From Lobulomyces angularis (Eukaryota; Chytridiomycota; Chytridiomycetes; Lobulomycetales; Lobulomycetaceae): 20,221 nt of DNA. The stretch lies in contig JADHYX010000396.1 of NCBI GenBank assembly GCA_027604685.1, positions 1 to 20,221 of the forward strand, given 5' to 3'. A program made the position numbers and the translations under genes. Each line of letters opens with the position of its first letter. Position 1 is the first letter of the stretch. Positions 10,387-17,705 of the stretch are shown here, piece after piece. Under the pieces are notes generated by a model. It saw only the letters and a program-made list of their open reading frames with translations, ran no database searches and was not told where the DNA came from.

Positions 10387-10944
10387 TTACTCTAAAAATA
10401 AATAAGAAGTGGTGTATGGAACATTAAATTTTTCCCCATCAACGCATGCAGCTGAAGGTTTAACACCACCTTGAGTATCTGCCCTGATGATAAATTTGGT
10501 CTTTCCAAATTTTCCTTTTGCAACAGGGTTAGTTCTGTTTAGCAACAACCAATCTACTGCAAGAGTGTTACCTAAAGGTGAAGCTACACCTCCTGCTTTT
10601 GCACCAATAAAAAGAGAGGAATCCTTGGTGAATTGCCAGTGAGGAGGACCTGCTAATAAATCATTGTAGTGGGTACCTAACAATTTTCCATTCTTGAACA
10701 GATTAGCAACTGGGCCAGCAAACTTGTATGCTTTTGTTGTGGAGTCACATACATAGTTTTGGGTTCCACTAGCGAAATATGCATCAGCAAGCTTTGCATT
10801 GGCAGGAACAAGTGCAGGAAAAAGATTTTTGACATTCTCAAAGGACTTCTTGCCATCAACATGTTGCTGCTGGTAATTTCTAGGGTCAATGCTCACGGAG
10901 GAAACGGTCAATAATAATGTTGCTAAAGCTGCTGTGAATTTCAT
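10387..10944 (-). CDS. Secreted DUF3455 family protein
   Basis: An intronless gene of 185 residues starting at the ATG at 10944. Residues 1-17 (MKFTAALATLLLTVSSV) are a clear signal peptide, so the product should be secreted or in the cell wall. The mature part has the DUF3455 pattern. It starts with PANAKLADAYFASGTQNYVC and continues with YKFAGPVANL, PHWQFTKDSSLFIGAKAGGV, VDWLLLNRT and a C-terminal FIIRADTQGGVKPSAACVDG followed by VPYTTSYLFL. Two cysteines (NYVC and SAAC) could form a disulfide. The biochemical role of this family is not established, and some fungal entries carry a misleading malate dehydrogenase label. Unlike its neighbours it has no intron and a GC-richer codon choice, which could mean high expression or acquisition by transfer. 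An inverted repeat cluster lies about 65-95 bp upstream of the start. Confidence 0.85.
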   Translation of the reverse strand: MKFTAALATLLLTVSSVSIDPRNYQQQHVDGKKSFENVKNLFPALVPANAKLADAYFASGTQNYVCDSTTKAYKFAGPVANLFKNGKLLGTHYNDLLAGPPHWQFTKDSSLFIGAKAGGVASPLGNTLAVDWLLLNRTNPVAKGKFGKTKFIIRADTQGGVKPSAACVDGEKFNVPYTTSYLFLE

Positions 10945-11566
10945 TTTGTTTTTTTTTCTGATATTGTTGAAATCAGTTGTGCTTTATTTTACTGAATTTA
11001 TAATTTCCATTTTGTGGCTTGGGAGCCACAAAATTGTGGTTTTTGTATTTTTTAATAAAATTTTAACACAAAGACACAAGCCAAAAAATATGAAGCTTTG
11101 TCGAAGAGGAGACAGTAAGACAGGATTTTGACTTTCTGAGTCTTTGAGGAAAAAATTTTAAGGACACTATAAGTACTTCATTCAGTTATTACAAATATTA
11201 ATCTCTATATTATAAATATTTGTATGTATGATATAGGAAAGATTCAATATATGTTAAAAATACTCTATAATACTCTAAATATTAAAAATATAAATTTAAT
11301 ATTAAGGAAGAACCTTTGAATCTAGATACAAAATTCGCATTTCCTAAAATAGAAGTATCAAATTTCCCAAAGTTAAAGCTGAACAGTGGCGGTTGCCATA
11401 TTTGGAATGTTGATTAACTTCTCAATATTTTTTTAGGTATATTATTATTCTATTATTATTCTGTTATTATTAGAGTACTATTATTGTAGAACTTCTTTAT
11501 TTTAATAAAAATTTATTAAAAATAAATATGGGAATTCAAAATTTTGGAAAAAAAAAAATTAATTAA
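10945..11566. other. Spacer between the PKEIKHY repeat gene and the DUF3455 gene
   Basis: Both flanking genes are on the minus strand, so this 620-bp stretch holds the 3' end of one and the promoter of the other. Apart from the inverted repeats at 11009-11039 it is AT-rich with TATTATT-type words near 11440-11480. No gene is supported. Confidence 0.5.
11009..11039. promoter_or_regulatory. Nested inverted repeats upstream of the DUF3455 gene
   Basis: ATTTTGTGGCT (11009-11019) and AGCCACAAAAT (11024-11034) form an 11-bp perfect stem with a TGGG loop. Overlapping it, CCACAA (11026-11031) also pairs with TTGTGG (11034-11039). The block TTGTGG thus occurs on both sides of CCACAA. It lies about 65-95 bp 5' of the DUF3455 start codon, a reasonable place for a regulator-binding site or a leader structure. 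The function is inferred only from position. Confidence 0.45.
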
Positions 11567-12730
11567 CTACTTTCTGATTATCTTGTAATGCTTAATCTCT
11601 TTAGGTCTTTCGTCAATCGGAGTCGAACTTATAATTTCCACAGTACTGTTCAGACTGTTGGCATTACCTTTTTGAGACAAGCTACTCAAACTAGTATTTA
11701 GAGTATTTCCGGAATCCCTCATGCTGGAATCTCTCGTGATGGAATTTGAGGTTTGGATTGTTGCATTGCTATTAGTGCTTCTCACTATTTTGTTATTTAA
11801 TGCTTGATTTAAATTTCCGGTAGTAGACAACGGTGTTGAGGTGTTGTCATTTTTTATTATAGAATAATGCTTAATTTCTTTACACTTTTCATAATCTTTA
11901 TTTTCTCTCAAAGTTTCCTTACTGGAAACTTTGTTTAGACAGTTAATATTCTGATTTTCGGTATTTGTAACGTGAGCTGTTTTATCGTTATTGCTACTCT
12001 TTATAATTGAATAATGCTTAATTTCTTTAGGCTTTTCATCAACTACCTGCGAACTTACAACGGTGTTAGTCCCCTTCTGCCCTACAATAGGATTTACAGA
12101 AATAAGACTATTTCCTTTAAGCTGTTGAGATTCTTTTTTAACTACCTTCACATTTTCAAAGTTTGAGTGATTCATTTCTCTTGCTGTATCTGTTGAAGGT
12201 ACATTGTTGAAATTATCCATACTCTTATAGACCATGCCTCTATTCTGCTCAATACCAGAAGTAGAAACTGTTTCTTTGTTTTGTTGATTTGCAAGTCCAG
12301 GTTGTGGTGAATTGACTTGCATTGTAGTAGAGTTTTTTATAATACTATAATGTTTAATTTCTTTTGGCTTAGCATCTGCTATCGATTCAGAACTTTTGAA
12401 TGGTACTATTAGCTTTCCTTTGTCTGAACTAATTGCGCTAACTGAAGCTGTTTTGCTATCAATCTTACACAGTGAGTTGCTCTGTGAGGATGAAGTCTGT
12501 AAAGATGGAGTAACTACCGCATTTTTGGCGTTGCTGGTAATGTCTTGGTTTGACTTAGTGAGATTTGATGCACATGTAGAATTAAATTTGGTAGTATCTT
12601 GATTTTTGATAATCTTGTAATGTTTAATTTCCTTTGGTCGTTCATCTAAAGGCTGCGATGAAACAATTTCTAAATCATTTTAACGATTAGTTTTGCACTA
12701 ATATTGTGGACAATCCTTACCTCGTTGCAT
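11567..12730 (-). CDS. Low-complexity protein with five PKEIKHYxII motifs, function unknown
   Basis: A predicted 370-residue protein. Exon 1 is only 10 nt (12730-12721, ATG CAA CGA G). A 51-nt intron (GTAAGG..TTTAG) follows, and exon 2 is 12669-11567. The sequence is Ser/Thr/Asn-rich and probably disordered, with no signal peptide or membrane segment. Five copies of a 15-residue motif, consensus D-E-[RK]-P-K-E-I-K-H-Y-[SK]-I-I-K-N, begin at about residues 12, 102, 214, 262 and 356. The last copy forms the very C-terminus. The motif itself is almost invariant (KEIKHY in all five) while the 33-97-residue linkers differ, which suggests a selected short binding motif. The frame closes with a TAA just before the acceptor, so an intron or a different upstream exon is required. 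I do not recognise the family. The first exon is the least certain part. Confidence 0.7.
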
Positions 12731-13023
12731 AGCAAATAAAATATTTGAATGTAATCTCTATCAATTTTTTTTTTTTTGTCAAGTTTTTTTTTTTTAATTT
12801 TGTTAATTTGATTGGTTTAAGGAAAAAGTAAAATAATCTAGAAGAAGCTTAACATAAAAAATCTTTTTTTTCAAATTTAACGAACATTTAAAAATTTTTA
12901 TAAGAATTTTTTTTTTTATAAAATCTTTAATAAAAAAATTTTAAAATTTAAAACATAACTTTATTACAGTTTGTACAAAAATACTGAAAAGAAACTTCTG
13001 GGAATTGCAAATTCTAAAAAAAA
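12731..13023. other. AT-rich spacer
   Basis: Upstream of the repeat-protein gene and downstream of the Sec14-like gene. Runs of T and A, no coding frame. Confidence 0.5.
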
Positions 13024-13858
13024 TTAAGTAAACATTGGATTTTCCCATTTACTTATTGGGGTTGCTGTTTCAATATCACTTATTAATTTAATCATCTCCT
13101 CTGATTCTTTGTTGGAGGCATCTCTTTCTAAAAAGGAAACTCTGCTTTTTAATTTATCACTCAGCAGAAACTTGAAGTAATTTAGTCCCCCTAGGAAAAA
13201 AAAATTACAAAAATTACATAAAACAGCATCACACATTACCACTCAAATATATTTTCCTTATTCTAATAGGAAACTTTTTTAAGAATAGCTTGGATATTTT
13301 CTGCTGTAAAAACAGAATGCTCTTTATAAAGCTTAATGAAATTTCACATGTGACCGAAGTTACTATGGAGATTCCACACTTTTGAGTCTCCTCATCCTTT
13401 ACAATCTTTTCCATTAGGTACCACAAAGCTTTTTCAATTTTCTCTATTGGAAATGATAAAAACTTTGACAAGCAGTTCCCGTTAATGTAAAGAATCTTTT
13501 AAAGGTTTACGTTATTAGTTAATTTCTAATAATTATCTACCTGATGTCCATCAATGGTTTTGTAATTGAAATTATAATGTATAAAATTTGTACTTAAAAC
13601 ATCTATAATGTCACTGTTTAAAAGAACATTTTTGAAACCCTTCAACTTAATTGTTGATTCATAGTTCACCAAAAGTTCCAATGACCGTAATATATTGAAC
13701 TTTGATGCTCGTAAAAATTTAAGTAAATAATGATCAGTTCTGTCTACTTTAAGTAAATAACCATTTTTTTGTTCTGTTGATGCTGATATTATAACTCTAA
13801 AGAATGATAAGCTTTCAGTCAGTAAAAGAGTGTTTTCCTTCACAAAAACTTGCTCCAT
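13024..13858 (-). CDS. Sec14-like lipid transfer protein (CRAL-TRIO domain)
   Basis: Predicted cytosolic or membrane-surface lipid-binding protein of 246 residues. Three exons: 13858-13541, 13495-13240 and 13190-13024, total 741 nt. The N-terminal CRAL-TRIO-N helix bundle shows DRTDHYLLKFLRASKFNILR, the usual pattern of this domain. The lipid-binding domain follows, with DGHQILYINGNCL and the helix-strand FPIRIRKIYLSG. The closing segment LNYFKFLLSDKLKSRVSF matches the family pattern in which the pocket gate is followed by LSxKLxxRI. The protein is shorter and more diverged than yeast Sec14, and its ligand cannot be told from the sequence. The start codon is the first ATG of a long open frame. 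The TIDGHQ to ILYING join is supported by the DGxPVxY pattern of the family. Confidence 0.8.
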
Positions 13859-15180
13859 CTTTCATCCAATTTCATGAATTTTTATTGATAAAATCTATTT
13901 ACATCAAAACACCAATCAAAAAAATTTTGCATAAAAAAAAATGGTTTTATCCCTACACTGTTACACAAATATTGAATTGAATATTAAAGAACTGTACAAA
14001 AAATTAATTAAGGATTCTTTTTCTAATTTTTGTAGAAATTCGTTTTTTTTATTAGATGGTGCAAAATTTTGATTCCCATGTAAATATAATTTAATAAAAT
14101 AAAAATATGAAAATAAAACTAAAAAAAAAAATTGAAAAAAAAAAATAAATATTATATTTAAATGAAAAATTAAAAAAATACAAGGAATACTTTTTATTTG
14201 TTAAAGTTGAGAAAAAATTTTGTGAGTAAAAATACAAAAAAATTTCTCAAAAAACTAGCCACCAAATTTTTCACAATGAAAAGTCTTTGACCATTGTTGT
14301 TGTTAAGAATATTTCGAATTGTTGTTTCTGAAACAACTAAAGTTTCAAAGTAAATGTTTATTTAATTCATTTTAGTGTCTGCAATAGTATATTCTGCATT
14401 TTCTCTTCTAATTTATTTCATCCTTACTTTTTGCTGGAAATTTTAACCTTCAGGTGTGAGGTCAACTTCAAGTCTATTTTACCAATAACCATTTAAGTAC
14501 ATCCCTCTTTGTGCATTAATCTGATGAATTTCCTAGTGTATTTTGAACATTAATATTGAAAATAACGCAACAAACACCAAGATATATTTAAATATATTAC
14601 ATAAACATAGTGAAAACTATGTTGAAAAAACTATTTACATTAATTAGTTGAAAAAAGATAATGCCCAAGCTTTAGTTCAATTAAATTATTTTTATCTATT
14701 TAGTTAATTCTAAAAGAGGGAGATGCACTTATTTAAGATAGATTAAGAAGGCAGCTCGTTGTAAAAATCCTAAAAAACAAGCATTCCAGAAGCAAATATT
14801 AATTGAAGAAAAAATAAATAAAATGAAAAAATTAAAATTAAAATTAAACAAATAGAAAAAATGAAAAAAAAAAATTAAATAAATTGAATTAAAAATTTTT
14901 TATTTAACTAGTATTAATTTTTATTGAGTAGATCGAAAATAAAATACTCAAAACATCCCAATTAAATATGAGTGCAAGATAGAGCCAAAAAATTTATGAT
15001 GCTTCATAATTTAAATTATTTAAATAAAGCTACTTATTTCTATTTATTAATACTTAAATTTTACTTTATTTCTTAATTAAAATACAATTCTATCAAAGAA
15101 TAAAATCTGAAAAAAAGGTGTTAAAAAAAGAACCTGTTATTACTCCTCAATGGACCAACCTCCTACAAATCTTTAAACAT
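13859..15180. other. Mostly gene-free AT-rich region with one short plus-strand frame
   Basis: An ATG at 13941 opens a 44-codon frame (to about 14072) that begins MVLSLHCYTNIELNIKELYK. It faces away from the Sec14-like gene 80 bp away, so it could be a first exon of a plus-strand gene, but I find no continuation. From 14080 to 15120 the sequence is extremely AT-rich with A tracts and small inverted repeats (14321-14337 and 14604-14623). Just upstream of 15180, frame fragments such as PQWTNLLQIFKHSLKG look coding-like and may belong to the decayed gene that follows. Confidence 0.35.
14604..14623. repeat. Perfect 8-bp hairpin with GAAA loop
   Basis: AACATAGT (14604-14611), GAAA, ACTATGTT (14616-14623). 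GAAA is a stable GNRA tetraloop in RNA. It stands alone in AT-rich DNA, and no gene end or RNA gene explains it. Confidence 0.6.
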
Positions 15181-16048
15181 TCTTTGAAAGGTTCATCCCA
15201 TACTATCAGGGTACTTTTTTGATAATTGCAATGGTTTAATGTAAAGCCTTTTGTTAATTAGGCATTAATACCTGCTGCGAAAAAGTTTGTTCTACTTTTT
15301 GTTAAGGGAAAAAATTCAATCTTGATAATTTCTTCAGTATGTTAGATCCCTTTGTCAGAAGTGAAACCATTAGGTGGACAAAAAAGTATAAGATATATGA
15401 AGTTTGTTTTCTTTATAACTTAAATTGAAATAATACCTGTTTTTACAAGTAAGTTTTGTTAATATTAATTAGCGTTTTTTACCTTGAAGATTTGCCGCTA
15501 TGTTTGGAATTTTTTATTTTTATGGAAATTTATTAACAACACAACATTTCATTATCGAATGGTATTTTTGACTTTTCCCATTAAGCCTCTACTTATATGT
15601 AAAATCATAAATTTCAAACAAACCTTAGAGACAGTCAAAAGTTACTGGTTTTATGTCAGGAGCAATACCAGGATTAATATCAATTTGAATTGAAAAGGAT
15701 AATGAAAGTATATCGGCTTTTGTTAAACAAATCTTTATATTAGTCAATGCAATCCTTTATTTTTACCTCAAAAAAAGAAACTATTGATTTATCTTATGGA
15801 GATTCTTTTTTATTCATCTTGAGTACAACTTCAATAATGGTAATTAATTTATATTTTTACTTTTGTTTGGAAAAATTTATAATCTTTTTTCTTTTAATTT
15901 TTCTTAGTATGCTTACATCATGGTAAAAAAATCTTAAACAATACTTCATGCGGAGTTTTTTTTTTAATTCTAGCAACCTAATACAATAACCGAGATAAAT
16001 GTTAGAAGTCGTGAAAGTTCCCATTTTTTTAAACAGATGCAAAATTAA
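15181..16048 (+). pseudogene. Decayed TMEM135-like membrane protein gene
   Basis: Pieces resemble the C-terminal Tim17-like half of TMEM135-type multi-pass proteins. They line up in order: FIPYYQGTFLIIAM (to 15233), ALIPAAKKFVLLFVKGKN (15262-15336), KVTGFMSGAIPGLISI (from 15629), ISAFVKQIFILVNAILYFYL, and YGDSFLFILSTTSIM (to 15839). A 15-nt exon (15908-15922, YAYIM) and QPNTITEIN (15974-16048) follow. Human TMEM135 has the same order: a glycine-rich AGFLAG helix, a membrane helix, then HADTIIYSISTA and a PSYWKF tail. Two lesions break the frame. One is a TGA at 15686-15688 after ISI. The other is a frame change at the run of seven A (15770-15776) between FYL and KKETIDLSYGD. Splice signals between the pieces are still good, including a GTATGT donor at 15337, so decay looks recent. 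A sequencing indel could explain the A-run change but not the TGA. The N-terminal half is not identified. Confidence 0.5.
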
Positions 16049-16185
16049 AGTTAGCAACAGCTGTCAATTTAATTAAAACGTTTTCAAATCAAAATGTAAA
16101 AAGTGAAGCAGCAATTCAGACAACCAAAGAACTCTTCAATACCAAAAATTATTTTTCTGTTATCCGTTGTTCAGTACTAGTCTAA
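16036..16185 (+). other. 50-codon open frame overlapping the end of the TMEM135-like relic
   Basis: An open frame with coding-like composition (DAKLKLATAVNLIKTFSNQN and onward, ending IRCSVLV then TAA). It overlaps the tail of the decayed gene in another frame and has no ATG of its own at the start. It may be the original C-terminus reached after a further frame change, or the last exon of an alternative splice. No family is recognised. Confidence 0.25.
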
Positions 16186-16408
16186 ATTATTTTTATTTGT
16201 TTTCAAATGCTTTTCTAAGTTCAATGGCAAATTCATAAAAAAATTAACTTTTTTCTCATTTTTGAATCTTAAATTCTCATAACTTTGTTTATTGTTCCTA
16301 GAAAATTATTTTTTCCCTTGAATTTTCAAAATGATTTAGGATTGCCACTCCTGCCAACTGCTGCTCACATAGGATTGTTGGAAGATTTTTTTATTTTCTT
16401 CCTTTACC
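16186..16408. other. Short spacer
   Basis: AT-rich, between the two plus-strand relics. A frame opens at 16285 but overlaps the signal-peptide frame at 16409 and has no recognisable content. Confidence 0.35.
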
Positions 16409-17337
16409 ATGTTTACCTCAATATCAATTTTGGTTTTTTATATCATATTTGTAACTACTGTCATTTCTCATTCAAATCCAACAAGTATTTGCTCAGGAAG
16501 TTCTTATGATCACTGTTCCTCTAAATTTAATCTCAAATCAAAAAATGCCGATCTCAGTATCAGTCTTCTGATCGGTGTATTGATGCAACTAACTTGTAAG
16601 GACAAAAATTTTATTTTACTTTTAATTTTAATTTGTCTTTGAAAACTAGAAATCAATAACAAATTTCATAGATACTTTAAACATTGCGTTAAAAAAATGG
16701 ACCAGTTACATTGTCATAAGTCTTCAAAAACTTATTTAAAGCAAAATTTGGTAAATAAAAATGCAGCACAGTTCATCGAGAACGCTGATCCAAAAACTAG
16801 ACTTCATAGTAAGATACTTTAAATAAAACGCTTAAAAATTTTTTCCATGCTCAAGAACTAATATAGTTATTTAATATATGTTTTTTTTTTTTTTTTTAAA
16901 AGAAGAACCGGTTTCAAACTTGCAAATCGCAAATTTAAGTCAAGAAGATAGTATTAGTAACCAGACTATCAGGGACTATCAAAAGTAACAACTCATACAT
17001 GGTTTAACATTATTGGAATTGTTGTTTTTAGCTGTGTAGTGTTTTTCATTCTATATTTTCAAAGGAGAAAAACGTAGGAGGGAAAGGAAATGTAAAAAGC
17101 AGCAGTTACCACTAACATCAACATTAAAAGCAAGAATGTGTTTTTTATAAAATCAAATACGTTGTCATTCACGAATACAGTGCAGTGTAAAAAAAAAGTT
17201 AACTTTTTTCAACAACTCAAATATTTTTTTATTTTATTTTTATTGAAAAACCATAGTTTACCTGACGAAATAATTATAGTAGTTGATGATATAGTTGAAG
17301 TAATAACTGTTTATGATGATGGTGCTAAACAAAATTA
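16409..17337 (+). pseudogene. Broken gene for a single-pass membrane protein (signal peptide, ectodomain, one TM, basic tail)
   Basis: Fragments read in order as a type I membrane protein. From 16409 comes a signal peptide (MFTSISILVFYIIFVTTVIS) and a Cys-containing stretch, ending at a GTAAGG donor (16595). An exon at about 16651-16810 has KHCVKKMDQLHCHK, and one from about 16903 has EEPVSNLQIANLSQEDS. Then comes a transmembrane segment TWFNIIGIVVFSCVVFFILY and a basic tail (EKRRRERKCKKQQ). The last piece is LPDEIIIVVDDIVEV, stopping near 17337. The joins fail in three places. Splicing exon 1 to exon 2 creates TAA across the junction. A frame change is needed just before the membrane segment, and another after FQRRK in an A-run. 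So the gene is either decaying or badly affected by indel errors. I do not recognise a family. Confidence 0.4.
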
Positions 17338-17705
17338 ACTCTATTTTTTTTAACTTATTTTTTTTAAAAGGGTTGGTGCAAGGTAAAGAACACTAGGACT
17401 GTTAACACTGGATCTTGTCCATTTGTTTGCTTAAAATGGTTAGGATTTTTTCAATTGAAGAGTTTAATTATCTCAGATTATACTCAAAATTATTCAGCAA
17501 TGATAACTTTTTTCTATTCCCTAGTCAGTTCCAATATTACTACTTTGAAGATATCAGTTTTAATTTATGCTTTGTATTTGGTGTGTTATATATTAGAAAA
17601 CACAAAGTAAATAGAGTTGATTTTAAAGTTAAGTTTGTAAAAAAAAATATTGCATTAACATAATTATTCAAATTTTTTTAATATAAATGTCGTTGATCCT
17701 TAAAT
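17338..17705. other. Spacer downstream of the relics, before the PUS7 3' end
   Basis: Contains an 82-codon plus-strand frame (17415-17663) with EEFNYLRLYSKLFSNDNFF and aromatic-rich sequence but no domain, ending near the PUS7 stop. It is more likely chance or a relic than a gene. The rest is AT-rich. Confidence 0.3.

Noticed and set aside
10677..10889. Minus-strand 70-codon frame within the DUF3455 gene
   Set aside because: It lies in another frame of a gene with clear family conservation and a signal peptide.
10889..11131. Plus-strand 80-codon frame upstream of the DUF3455 gene
   Set aside because: It runs through the inverted-repeat block, has hydrophobic T-rich content typical of chance frames, and overlaps the DUF3455 signal peptide antisense.
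12396..12602. Plus-strand 68-codon frame inside the repeat-protein gene
   Set aside because: It is antisense to the PKEIKHY protein, whose repeats show the minus strand is the coding one.
14321..14337. Quasi-palindrome GTTGTTTC-T-GAAACAAC
   Set aside because: Short, in AT-rich DNA, with a 1-nt centre; no nearby gene or second copy gives it meaning.
15686..15688. TGA read as an amino acid (altered genetic code)
   Set aside because: The other genes here end at TAA or TAG and none of them needs TGA decoded, so a code change rests on this single broken gene; a nonsense mutation is simpler.
15484..15693. 69-codon plus-strand frame
   Set aside because: It has no ATG at its 5' end and lies inside what is best read as a long intron (15337-15628) of the TMEM135-like relic; no domain is seen.
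15857..16057. 66-codon minus-strand frame
   Set aside because: Antisense to the YAYIM and QPNTITEIN exons of the relic, with no domain.
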